Positions 25,409 through 36,746 of a stretch of DNA of 64,000 bases are shown here, piece after piece. This stretch comes from Marinibaculum sp040216765 (GTDB lineage: Bacteria > Pseudomonadota > Alphaproteobacteria > Ferrovibrionales > Ferrovibrionaceae): the NCBI GenBank assembly GCA_040216765.1, contig JAVJON010000007.1, positions 62,001-126,000 on the forward strand, in the 5' to 3' direction. The first letter of the stretch is position 1; each line of letters opens with the position of its first letter. The notes under the pieces were generated by a model. That model was given only the letters and a program-made list of their open reading frames with translations, did not search any database and was not told where the DNA came from. The translations under genes and the position numbers were made by a program.

Positions 25409-25828
25409 CCTGATCCGGTCGTACCGCCAACCCGGTCGTGCGGAGGATCCGGGTGCCGGCGCTCGCCGGCAAGCGGCCTGAGACTGTCGGCCGCGGGGAG
25501 GAGCTATTAAGCTCTGTAGCGGGGGGCGGTCAAGCTGCAACATGCCCGCGACGGTCTGGTGATGGATTGTGCAGGGCAGCGAGCGCCGATATAAGTCGGG
25601 CAGTTCGACGCCGGGAAACCGGTGCCGGCGGCTGGCCCCGCCCGGATCCGGCTGCGGCTCCTCCGGGGCGCCCGGGTCGGTGCGGTGCCTGGTGGGGCGC
25701 GGGGCGGGAAGCGCAGGGGCGCTGGCAGCCGGTTTCGATGGAGAGGGTGTCGTGGCGGAGCGGCGAAAAATGAGCGATCGCAGCACAGGGCCGAGGGCCG
25801 GCGGCAGGGCCGGGGGAGGCAGCCGGGC
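25409..25828. other. Gene-free region between tRNA-Cys and the pcm-like gene
   Basis: About 420 bp with only random-looking open frames. It carries the tRNA-Cys promoter on the minus strand and must carry the promoter of the pcm-like gene on the plus strand, for which I see no clear motif. A small inverted repeat, GAGCT-ATTA-AGCTC, is at 25501-25514 and overlaps the tRNA -10 element. Confidence 0.5.
25506..25533 (-). promoter_or_regulatory. Sigma70-type promoter for tRNA-Cys
   Basis: On the minus strand TTGACC (25533-25528) is followed after 16 bases by CTTAAT (25511-25506). This resembles housekeeping promoters, and it points at tRNA-Cys with a leader of about 90 bases. Confidence 0.5.
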
Positions 25829-26485
25829 ATGACCGATGGCTTCTCGGTGGCGCGGCGCCACATGGTCGACAGCCAGATTCTTCCCAACAAGGTGTCAGAG
25901 GGGCCGCTGGTCGACGCGATGGGCGCGATCCCGCGCGAACGCTTCGTGCCCAAGGCCTATCGGGGTGTCGCCTATCTCGACGAGGACCTGCCGATCGGAA
26001 ATGGCCGCCACCTGCTGGAACCGGTGGTGCTGGCGCGGCTGGTGGCCGCTGCCGAAGTGACGGATGCGGACCTGGTCCTGGATATCGGTGCCGCCACCGG
26101 CTATTCGACCGCGGTCCTGGCGGCGCTGGCGAACACCGTGGTGGGCCTGGAATGCGATCCGGACCTGGCGGGGAAGGCGACGGAGCTTCTGGCCGATCTC
26201 GGCGTCGACAATGCTGCGATCATCGAGGGGCCGCTGGAGAACGGCCTGCCCGACCAGGGGCCGTTCGACATCATCCTGCTCCAGGGGGCGGTCGAGGCGG
26301 TGCCCCAGGGCCTGCTTGAGCAGTTGGCGGAGCATGGCCGGCTCCTGGCGGTCGTCCTGGAGGACGGTGTCGGCAAGGCCACCCGCTTCCTGCGGGTGGG
26401 CGACGGTTTCGGCCGGCGCGTGCTGTTCGATGCGGGTGTGCCGCTGCTTCCCGGGTTCCGCCGGGAAAAGGCGTTCCAGTTCTAG
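25829..26485 (+). CDS. Protein-L-isoaspartate O-methyltransferase family protein
   Basis: A 218-residue methyltransferase of the PCMT family, which methylates isoaspartyl residues to start repair of aged proteins. It has the family N-terminus (RRHMVDSQI) and AIPRERFVPKAYRGVAYLDE. The SAM loop is VLDIGAATGYSTAVLAALA, and it ends with a hydrophobic strand (GVPLLPGFRREKAFQF). In many alphaproteobacteria this version precedes tolC, as here, and its true substrate is not established. The loop DIGAATGYST differs from the GTGSGY of classical Pcm. The ATG follows GGGGGAGGC. Confidence 0.87.
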   Translation: MTDGFSVARRHMVDSQILPNKVSEGPLVDAMGAIPRERFVPKAYRGVAYLDEDLPIGNGRHLLEPVVLARLVAAAEVTDADLVLDIGAATGYSTAVLAALANTVVGLECDPDLAGKATELLADLGVDNAAIIEGPLENGLPDQGPFDIILLQGAVEAVPQGLLEQLAEHGRLLAVVLEDGVGKATRFLRVGDGFGRRVLFDAGVPLLPGFRREKAFQF

Positions 26486-26638
26486 CCGGGGCCCGGTTTC
26501 AGGCGGGCGATGTCCGGTCCGGGCAGTCCTGGAACGGAACTTGCGGCGAGTCGGGCCGGGGCGATGGTCGCCCGTTGAGGTTTTGCGGGAACCGTGCGGC
26601 GGCGTGCGTATCGCCGCGTTGCGGTTGAGGAGTAAGGC

Positions 26639-28048
26639 ATGGCGTTGCAGTTTCGCGGATTGGGTCTGTCCGGCACCTCACGATCGGCGCTGGGCGCCCT
26701 GATCGCCACGACGGCCTTGGTCTCCTGGCTGGGGATCGGGTCGGCGACGGCGGAGACCCTCACCGATGCGCTGGTGACAACATACCAGACCAGCCCGACC
26801 CTGGAGGCACAGCGCGCCGCGTTGCGGGCAACGGACGAGAACGTGCCGCAGGCATTGTCCGGCTGGCGCCCGTCGGTCAGCTTCACGTCAACCGTCGGCA
26901 AGTCGCGGTTCACCAACAACAATGCGGCGGTGGGCGGCCCCAACCGGACCCTGACGCCCTTTACCAATGCCCTGACCGTCTCCCAGCCAGTCTATTCCGG
27001 CGGCGTCACCACCGCCTCGACGCGGGCAGCGGAAGCCCAGGTGGAGGCGGCACGGGCGCTGCTCACCTCGACGGAGCAGTCCGTCCTGCTGACCACCGTG
27101 ACGGCGTTTTTCGACGTGCTGCAGAACCAGGCCCTGGTGCGCCTGCAGCAGAACAATGTCCAGGTTCTGGAGCGGCAGCTCGAGGCATCGGAGGACCGCT
27201 TCCGTGTGGGCGAGATCACCCGGACGGACGTGGCGCAGGCGGAGGCCCGCCTGAGCCTTGCCCGGTCCAACCTGATCACGGCGGAAGGCAACCTGGTGAA
27301 CAGCCGGGCGACCTACGAGCAGGCCGTCGGCCATCTGCCGGGCAACCTGGAGACGCCCGACCTGCCGCCGGACCTGCCGAAGGCTGTGGAGGCGGCGATC
27401 GAGGAAGGCCTCAACATCAACCCGGACCTGCAGCAGGCAAAGTTCACCGAACAGCAGTCGCGGCACACGATTCGCGCAACTTCCGGCCAGTTGCTGCCCA
27501 GCGTGTCGGTAACCGGCTCGGCGGAGCGGGACGATGAAAGCACGACCTCCAACCTGACCACCAACGCCCTGTCCCTTGTCGCGTCGGTCAGCGTGCCGCT
27601 CTACCAGTCGGGGTCCGTCTACTCCTCCGTACGGCAGGCGCGGCAGCTGAACAGCCAGGACCGGGTTGAGATCGACCAGACCCGGCGTTCGGTTGTCCAG
27701 AGCGTCACGCAGGCCTGGGAGAACCTCCAGACCGCCCGCTCGACGATCGAGGCGCAGCGCGCCCAGATCGCGGCGAATCGGATCGCCCTGGACGGCGTTA
27801 TCCAGGAAGCGCAGGTCGGAACGCGCACCACCCTGGACGTTTTGAACGCGGAACAGGAATTGCTGTCGTCGCAGGTCAGCCTCGTCCAGGCAGAGCGCAA
27901 TGAGTATGTTTCCGCCTACACGCTTCTTTCCGCCATCGGCCGGTTGACCGCCCAAAGCCTTCAATTGCCTACGGATTATTACGATCCGTCGCTCCACTAC
28001 CAGGAAGTTCGCGACAAATGGTGGGGCACCGATGGCGGGCTGGACTGA
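26639..28048 (+). CDS. tolC: TolC-family outer membrane efflux channel
   Basis: TolC forms the outer-membrane and periplasmic tunnel for type I secretion and drug efflux. The 469-residue protein has a signal peptide (hydrophobic stretch ALIATTALVSWLGIGSATA), and then the TolC repeat pattern: two halves each with long helices such as QNNVQVLERQLEASEDRFRV and AEARLSLARSN. The second half shows VGTRTTLDVLNAEQELLSS and the paired strand region SVSVPLYQSG. Length fits the family. GAGGAG lies seven bases before the ATG. The cognate inner-membrane pump is not in the window. Confidence 0.93.
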   Translation: MALQFRGLGLSGTSRSALGALIATTALVSWLGIGSATAETLTDALVTTYQTSPTLEAQRAALRATDENVPQALSGWRPSVSFTSTVGKSRFTNNNAAVGGPNRTLTPFTNALTVSQPVYSGGVTTASTRAAEAQVEAARALLTSTEQSVLLTTVTAFFDVLQNQALVRLQQNNVQVLERQLEASEDRFRVGEITRTDVAQAEARLSLARSNLITAEGNLVNSRATYEQAVGHLPGNLETPDLPPDLPKAVEAAIEEGLNINPDLQQAKFTEQQSRHTIRATSGQLLPSVSVTGSAERDDESTTSNLTTNALSLVASVSVPLYQSGSVYSSVRQARQLNSQDRVEIDQTRRSVVQSVTQAWENLQTARSTIEAQRAQIAANRIALDGVIQEAQVGTRTTLDVLNAEQELLSSQVSLVQAERNEYVSAYTLLSAIGRLTAQSLQLPTDYYDPSLHYQEVRDKWWGTDGGLD

Positions 28049-28112
28049 CTTTCCCGTTGTGTGATTTCCGTCCCGCAGCGATGGCGATTTCTCAACGACA
28101 GCCGATAGCGGC

Positions 28113-28141
28113 TTGAGAATTCTGGCGTTTCCGCCTTTGAT
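28113..28141 (+). promoter_or_regulatory. Possible sigma70 promoter for popZ
   Basis: TTGAGA (28113-28118) and TTTGAT (28136-28141) are separated by 17 bases and lie 75 bp before the popZ start. Both elements are only partial matches to consensus. Confidence 0.35.
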
Positions 28142-28215
28142 GGCGTACCTTTTCCTGGACTGGACCGCAGCCTGGGGCAGGGTCCTGCTGACGAAAAGAC
28201 GGATGGAACCCGTTC

Positions 28216-28992
28216 ATGGGTGAGGCGACGGGAAATCAAGAACCGACGATGGAGGAAATCCTCGCCTCCATTCGACGCATCATTTCCGAAGACGATGCCG
28301 AAGGTGACGGCAAGGACAAGGTTCAGGCCAAGGAGCCGGAGCGCCCCCGTGCCAAGCGCCAACCGGAGCCCGAGCCTGAGCCGGAGCCCGAGCCGGAGCC
28401 CGATCCGGAGCCGGAGGTCTCGCTGGAGCCGGATCCGGACCCCGAGCCGGACTTCGAAGACGAGCCGGAGGCGGTGGCGGTGGCCTCCGCCGACGATGAC
28501 GACGATTTCGATTTCGACGACGAGCCCGAGGCTGCCTTTGCTGAGCCGGCCGCGGCCCAGGCCGCCTTCGCGGAGGACGAGGACGAGGACGATTTCGCCG
28601 AGCCCGAGGACGAGTTCGCCGATGACGACCAGTTCGAGCCGGACGTCCTTGAACTGACCGACATCGTCGACGAGCCGCCGCTCGATCTGGATCTGGCGGA
28701 GGATGTCGCGCCGCGGGGCGGGCGTCGCCCCAGGGCGGGCGAGGATGGCCTGGTCTCGCCGCCGACGGCGGACGATGCCCTGGCGGCGTTCGGCAGCTTG
28801 GCGGCGGCCGTTTCCGGCCGTCGCGACATGCCGCTCGGCACCGGTGCCCGCACCCTGGAAGAAATGGTCAAGGAGCTTCTGCGGCCGATGCTCAAGGAAT
28901 GGCTGGATGCCAACCTTGCAGCCATCGTACAGCGCGCCGTAGAACGGGAAGTCGCCCGCATCGCCAACCGGACCGACGATTTCCGCCGCTAG
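28216..28992 (+). CDS. popZ: Polar organizing protein PopZ (DUF2497)
   Basis: PopZ assembles a polar meshwork that anchors the chromosome origin through ParB and recruits cell-cycle regulators in alphaproteobacteria. The three regions are all present in this 258-residue protein. The N-terminal helix TMEEILASIRRIISEDD binds clients. Next comes a very acidic, Pro-rich linker (about residues 40-170, with a run of alternating E and P). The C-terminal oligomerisation helices read LEEMVKELLRPMLKEWLDAN, then IVQRAVEREVARIA. The linker is long for the family. Location directly before valS is conserved in the class. Confidence 0.93.
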   Translation: MGEATGNQEPTMEEILASIRRIISEDDAEGDGKDKVQAKEPERPRAKRQPEPEPEPEPEPEPDPEPEVSLEPDPDPEPDFEDEPEAVAVASADDDDDFDFDDEPEAAFAEPAAAQAAFAEDEDEDDFAEPEDEFADDDQFEPDVLELTDIVDEPPLDLDLAEDVAPRGGRRPRAGEDGLVSPPTADDALAAFGSLAAAVSGRRDMPLGTGARTLEEMVKELLRPMLKEWLDANLAAIVQRAVEREVARIANRTDDFRR

Positions 28993-29172
28993 GCGGCGAT
29001 CGCTCGAGCGGTCGGTCGGCGAAACCCGCCGGGCGAGGGGCGGGGCGCGGACCGGACCTTCCGCCACCCCGCCTGTTCATGTCGCGGCGACAGCCGCATA
29101 TACGGATCATTCAGACCAGACAGCGTACGGCCTGGCCGGTGCAGACGGCCTGCCGCGGATATGAGGAACGCC

Positions 29173-31821
<2,649 letters not shown>

Positions 31822-32240
31822 GGCCCGCGACGCGGGCGCGCGTCCCTCGACCGTGCGGGCGGCCCGTCTCGGCGGCCGGGCAGGCTGGAGCCCTTCGACG
31901 TCGTTCAGGTAGGTGACGCCGATGTCGACCGGTTCGACAATGGCGGACTTCGCGTCGATGACGAAACGGTTCCACGCCACCGCCCCGGGCATCCGGTCGC
32001 CAGGATGGTGTCGACCCGGCCGCGCGCAGATGGCGCCGCCGCCGTCGATCCTCGGCATCGGGACTTCAGGCACCCAGCCTCTGTTGCGGATGCGCACGAT
32101 CGCGGCATGGCGGCGGCCAGCGGAAGACAGGCTGCGCGATTTCGTCGACCTGCTGCGCCAGGGCACCGAATTGGCCTGGGCCACGGCCTGGACCTCGCCG
32201 CCGCCCGCATAGGCATTTCCCGGGCGACCGGCTGCCAAGG
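31822..32240. other. Region between valS and the rne terminator, no intact gene
   Basis: About 420 bp in which no single frame looks like a whole gene. On the minus strand one frame contains a fairly protein-like stretch (RFVIDAKSAIVEPVDIGVTY), and neighbouring frames are also open. This could be the remains of a decayed gene or plain spacer. No family is recognised. Confidence 0.4.
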
Positions 32241-32272
32241 AAAAAGGGGCGGGCCCTGCGGCCTGCCCCTTC
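32241..32272 (-). terminator. Rho-independent terminator of rne
   Basis: Read on the minus strand, GGGGCAGGCC and GGCCCGCCCC form a 10-bp stem (one G-T type mismatch) around GCAG, and TTTTT follows at once. It sits 70 bp past the rne stop and is the clearest intrinsic terminator in the window. Confidence 0.8.
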
Positions 32273-32342
32273 CTGGTGTCGCGGCCGCCCTCCTGGCCGG
32301 GTTTCGGTCCCGGGCCGGAGGGCGGGCGATCGCTCTATCCGG

Positions 32343-35300
32343 TCAGCTCTGCCCGGATGCCTGGTCGCCGTCCTGGCGTGGCGCACGTCGCCACCAGCCC
32401 CGGCGCGGAGCCTCGCTGCTGCCTTCCGCTGTGCCGGCAGGCGCATAATCTTCCGGCTTCAGGACCGTACCGCTCTCGGGCTCCGGGATCGGAGCCGGGG
32501 GCGGCGCCTCGGCTTCGGCCTCGGCGGACGCGGCGGGCGGTTCCGCTGCCTCGGGCGCCCCGGCCTCTTCCTCCGGCGCGGCGGCCGCCTCTGCCGGCGC
32601 GGCATCCTCGTCGGCCGGCAGCTGTGCAGCCGCGTCCCCGTCGCCCAGCACCGGCTCCGGTTCTTCCTCCGGCTGCGGCGCGACGGACGTTTCGGGTTCC
32701 GGCATCGGCGCCGACGCCGCGACAGCCTCGACCGGGTCGGGCGCGCCGGTTGCAACCTGCAGGTCCGGCGACAACGGCCGGTCCTCCTGCTCCGCTGCCG
32801 GCTCTTCTGTGGCGGCGAACCGGCCGTCGCCGGCAGCAGGCTCTTCCGCGGCCGGGTTCGCCATGACGGCGGACTCCGTTGTCTGCCCGAACACCAGTTC
32901 GCCCGCGGGCTCCAGCTCCGCTACAGAATCGTCTTCGCCCAGGCTTCCTGTCGCCCTGCTGAATTCGGCCGATACCGGCTCGCGGTCGTCCTCGCTGCCG
33001 TCATCCGCGGCGGGCGCGGGCTGGCCGCCATCCTCCCCGGTCTGCTGTTCGCCGGCCGCGAGATCGGATTGCTCACCGCTCTCGTCGCGATCCTGGCGCC
33101 GCCGCCGCCGCCGGCCACCGCGCCGGCCGCGACGCCTGCCGCGGCGCGCCGCGTCCCCGTCCTCATCGCCGGCGGCGGCCTCCTGGCGGTTCTCGTCATC
33201 GCCATCGTCTTCGGCATCGCCATCCTCGGCATCCGCCGGGTCGGCGGCGCGGGTCTCCTGGCGGGCCGGCTCGTCGCCGTCCTGCTCGTCGCCCTCTGCG
33301 GCGGCCTGGTGGCCGGAATCCTGCCCGGACTCCGCATTGTCATCCCCGCCCCGGCGCCGGCGCCGGCGCCGGCGCTTGCCGCGGCCGCCCTTCTGCTCCT
33401 CGTCATCCTCGGCAGCGGCGCGCTCCGGAGCCGCAACAGGTTCCGCCTGATCCTCGGTCTCCGCCTCGTCGTCGAACGCTTCCTCCGCGTCGGACTCGTC
33501 GTCGCCGGTATCGTCCGCCTCGCGATAGGGCGTGCTTTCCGCGGTGATCACGCGCTGCACCGGCGGCTCGCCGTCGCTGCGGGTCTTGCTGCGCTCCAGG
33601 TTGAATTCCGACGGCCCGAGCGTGTCGTCGTTCTTGACCAGGACACGCATGCCGTAGCGGCCCTCGATCTCCTGCAGCACGTCGCGCTTGCTGTTCAGCA
33701 GGTAGATCGCGACCTTGGTCGGCACGATCAGGGTCACCTCGGCGCTGCGCTCGCGGATGCCCTCGTCCTCGGCGGCACGGATCGCGCGGATCGTCGCCGA
33801 TTCCACGGACCGGACATGGCCCTGGCCGTCGCAATGCGGGCAGGTGACCATGGATTGCTCGACCAGGCTCGGCCGCAGGCGCTGGCGCGACATCTCCAGC
33901 AGGCCGAACGAGGAGATCCGGCCGACCTGGATCCGCGCGCGGTCCAGCTTCAGGCATTCCTTCAGCTTGCGCTCGACATTGCGGGCATTGCGGCTCTCGT
34001 CCATGTCGATGAAATCGATGACGATCAGGCCGGCCATGTCGCGCAGACGCAGCTGGCGGGCGACTTCTTCCGCCGCCTCCATGTTGGTCTTGTAGGCCGT
34101 GCTCTCGATGCTGTGCTCCTTGGTGGAGCGCCCGGAATTGACGTCGATCGCGACCAGTGCCTCGGTCGCGTTGATGACGATATAGCCGCCCGACCGCAGC
34201 TGGACTGTCGGGAAGAACATCTCGTCCAGCTGCGCTTCCGTCTGGTAGCGGTGGAACAGCGGGATCCGGTCCTTGTAGGGCTGCACCCGCTTGGAATGGC
34301 TGGGCATCAGCATCTTCATGAAGTCCTTGGCGTGGCGATAGCCGTTATCGCCTTCGACCAGGATCTCGTCGATATCCTTGTTGTAGAGGTCGCGGATCGC
34401 CCGCTTGATCAGGTTGGCTTCCTCGTACACCAGGCAAGGTGCCATGGAGGCCAGCGTCAGTTCGCGGATATTGTCCCAGCTGCGCAGCAGGAACTCGAAA
34501 TCGCGCTTGATCTCCGCGCGGTTGCGCTCCATCCCCGCGGTGCGGACGATCATGCCCATGCCGTCCGGCACGTCGAGCTCGCCGGTGATCGCCTTCAGGC
34601 GCTTGCGGTCGAGGGCAGAGACGATCTTCCGGCTGATCCCGCCGCCGTTCGGCGAATTGGGCATCAGCACGCAATAGCGCCCGGCCAGGGACAGGTAGGT
34701 GGTCAGCGCCGCGCCCTTGTTGCCGCGCTCTTCCTTCACGACCTGCACCAGCAGGATCTGGCGCCGCTTGATCACTTCCTGGATCTTGTAGCGCCGGGTC
34801 AGGGGGCGGCGCTTGCTGCTGCGCCGGCGCACCTCGTCCACGGCATCGCCGCCGAAAGCCTCGACGGAATCGTCGCGCTCCTCGGCAGGGCGGTCCTCGT
34901 CGTCGACCTCGCTGGACCGCTGCGCGGGGGGCGCCTCGGCCTCGCCGGAGGGCGCTGCCTGCTGCGCGGCGGCATCCTCGTCATGGTCGGACGGCGCGTC
35001 CTGTTCGTCAGTGCCCTCGGCAAGCCCCGTCGCCGCCGGCTCCCATTCGCCGGCCGCATTGTCGTCGGACTGCTGTTGGGGATCCTGGCTCATGAATGCG
35101 GGGGTGGAGACACCGCCCGCCGCTTCGGACCCGCGGTCGCCATTGCCTTCGGCGCCAAAGCCGAAAAGCCGGGCGACGCGGCGCAGGCCGCTGCGTTCCG
35201 GCAGGGCCGACGACGGCGTGGCATTGCCATAGGCGGGGGGCTCGCCGATACCCGCGCCGGGCCGGTCCGCACCGGCGGCCGGATCCTTGCCTTCGGCCGG

Positions 35301-35768
35301 GCCGGCCTGTTCATCCCCGGCGGCGCTGCCGGCCGCCGCATTGTCGGCTGCGTCCCGGGCGTCGCCGTCGAAATGCGGCTCGTCGTCGGACTCGTCCGAC
35401 TCCCCGGTGCGGCGCCCGCCGGTGTCGGCCTGTTCCTCTTCCTCCTCCTCCTCGTCCTCGTCGTCGTCGTCGGCCGCGGCGGCGGCCGCTTCCTCACGCT
35501 TCAGGCGCTCCCGGTCGGCGACGGGGATCTGGTAATAGTCGGGATGGATCTCGCTGAAGGCCAGAAAGCCGTGACGATTGCCGCCGAAATCGACGAAGGC
35601 GGCCTGCAGCGACGGTTCGACCCGCGTGACGCGGGCGAGATAGATATTGCCCTTAAGCGCCTTGCGATTGGCTGTCTCGAAGTCGAATTCCTCGACCTGA
35701 TTGCCCTTGACGACGACGACCCGGGTCTCCTCTTCGTGGGTCGCATCGATCAGCATGCGTGTTGCCAT
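32343..35768 (-). CDS. rne: Ribonuclease E
   Basis: The main RNA-decay endonuclease, 1141 residues. The start MATRMLIDATHEEETRVVVV is the S1 domain. An acidic, low-complexity insertion of about 220 residues (about 92-315) splits the S1 domain; such insertions are known in alphaproteobacteria. The catalytic domain has both metal-binding aspartates (AIDVNSGRST near 540 and IDFIDMDE near 586) and the zinc link CPHCDGQGH near 641. After about residue 730 the scaffold is disordered, with Arg-rich RNA-binding blocks (GKRRRRRRRRGG and RRGRRRGRRGGRRRRRR) among acidic stretches. GGAGTAAG precedes the ATG. The gene ends at an intrinsic terminator. Confidence 0.96.
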   Translation of the reverse strand: MATRMLIDATHEEETRVVVVKGNQVEEFDFETANRKALKGNIYLARVTRVEPSLQAAFVDFGGNRHGFLAFSEIHPDYYQIPVADRERLKREEAAAAAADDDDEDEEEEEEEQADTGGRRTGESDESDDEPHFDGDARDAADNAAAGSAAGDEQAGPAEGKDPAAGADRPGAGIGEPPAYGNATPSSALPERSGLRRVARLFGFGAEGNGDRGSEAAGGVSTPAFMSQDPQQQSDDNAAGEWEPAATGLAEGTDEQDAPSDHDEDAAAQQAAPSGEAEAPPAQRSSEVDDEDRPAEERDDSVEAFGGDAVDEVRRRSSKRRPLTRRYKIQEVIKRRQILLVQVVKEERGNKGAALTTYLSLAGRYCVLMPNSPNGGGISRKIVSALDRKRLKAITGELDVPDGMGMIVRTAGMERNRAEIKRDFEFLLRSWDNIRELTLASMAPCLVYEEANLIKRAIRDLYNKDIDEILVEGDNGYRHAKDFMKMLMPSHSKRVQPYKDRIPLFHRYQTEAQLDEMFFPTVQLRSGGYIVINATEALVAIDVNSGRSTKEHSIESTAYKTNMEAAEEVARQLRLRDMAGLIVIDFIDMDESRNARNVERKLKECLKLDRARIQVGRISSFGLLEMSRQRLRPSLVEQSMVTCPHCDGQGHVRSVESATIRAIRAAEDEGIRERSAEVTLIVPTKVAIYLLNSKRDVLQEIEGRYGMRVLVKNDDTLGPSEFNLERSKTRSDGEPPVQRVITAESTPYREADDTGDDESDAEEAFDDEAETEDQAEPVAAPERAAAEDDEEQKGGRGKRRRRRRRRGGDDNAESGQDSGHQAAAEGDEQDGDEPARQETRAADPADAEDGDAEDDGDDENRQEAAAGDEDGDAARRGRRRGRRGGRRRRRRQDRDESGEQSDLAAGEQQTGEDGGQPAPAADDGSEDDREPVSAEFSRATGSLGEDDSVAELEPAGELVFGQTTESAVMANPAAEEPAAGDGRFAATEEPAAEQEDRPLSPDLQVATGAPDPVEAVAASAPMPEPETSVAPQPEEEPEPVLGDGDAAAQLPADEDAAPAEAAAAPEEEAGAPEAAEPPAASAEAEAEAPPPAPIPEPESGTVLKPEDYAPAGTAEGSSEAPRRGWWRRAPRQDGDQASGQS

Positions 35769-36746
35769 GGGTAGACTTACTCCGTGGCGGCCTGTCTGCC
35801 ACGCCGCAGGGGCGCACCATTGTCCGGCGCCGGTTTCTGCTGGCGGCGAGGCCGCGGATGGGTGAGGGCGGGCGATCGCACCGCCGGCGCGCGTGCAGTG
35901 TCATGCGCGCGGCAGGGGCGGCGTCGTCCGCAGGGATGGTGATATCTGCGCGGTTGGTCTGCGGCCGTCGCTGCTGCGACCGGCCAACGGCCCCCGGCGT
36001 CCACGCGCGGCACCGGCCAGCGGCAACGCCAACGGGACGGTCGGTCCCGGTTGCGCAGTCCGTCTTGGCAGATTGGGGCAGGTTACAAATCATTCCACAC
36101 CGAACTTTGTCGGGTTCCTTCACGATCCGCCGCCGGTCGAAGCGATTCCGGACGGCCCGCCGTCCGATACCCTGACAGCGCCTTCCGGTCCTCGACCGAT
36201 GTCAGTTTCCCGCGAAACGTCCCGCGTCATGCCGTGGCCGGCTCGGCCGGCTCTGGCTGGGCAGGTGCCCGCAGGCGCAATGCCAGACTAACACCAGACT
36301 TGCCACGCCTGCGCTGGATAGCGGTCCGAGCGTTCCCTCTGGCGCCAACCGGCGAACCGGAGCCACGAACGTGGCGGCGATGGCCGGCGGACCTGTCGAT
36401 GCAATGACCGGTACGGGCCCAGGCTTCGGCAATGAGGGCTTCGGCGAGTGGGCGATGACCGGGCGGTTGCATCGGCGGAGGGTCATGGCAGGGCGATGTC
36501 TGGCCCCGTCTTTGCCCCGGACCCGAGATTGGGTCCCGAGATGCATGACAGATTGTAGACCGCTGTGCGGCAATATGCCAGAGGGATGGATCGGGCGGTG
36601 CCCATGGCCGCCGGGCCGCGCCGCAGGGCGGGTGCCCCCGCACGGCCGGCGCCGGCGCCGGCAGGCCTTCCGAAGACAGCGCGACGGCTTGTTTCTGCGG
36701 CCCGGCATTGGCAAGATCTGGTAGTTCGTTCTGGCCAAGGCCCTAT
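35769..36746. other. Long gene-free region between rne and the amidase gene
   Basis: Almost 980 bp without a convincing gene on either strand. The half next to rne is its presumed promoter and leader; rne leaders are usually long because RNase E controls its own mRNA through them. The half near 36200-36640 has an open minus-strand frame without recognisable sequence and a small inverted repeat, GGACCC with GGGTCC, at about 36521-36538. A small RNA cannot be excluded. Confidence 0.5.

Noticed and set aside
25409..25409. tRNA-Cys beginning one base further out
   Set aside because: Starting there would mispair the acceptor stem; with 25408 the seven pairs and the T discriminator base fit.
31822..31850. 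Terminator after valS
   Set aside because: GCCCGC-GAC-GCGGGC makes a small hairpin, but it has no T-run and a very short loop, so it is not called.
33069..35774. 901-residue open frame on the plus strand
   Set aside because: It is antisense to rne, whose frame has the full catalytic motifs.
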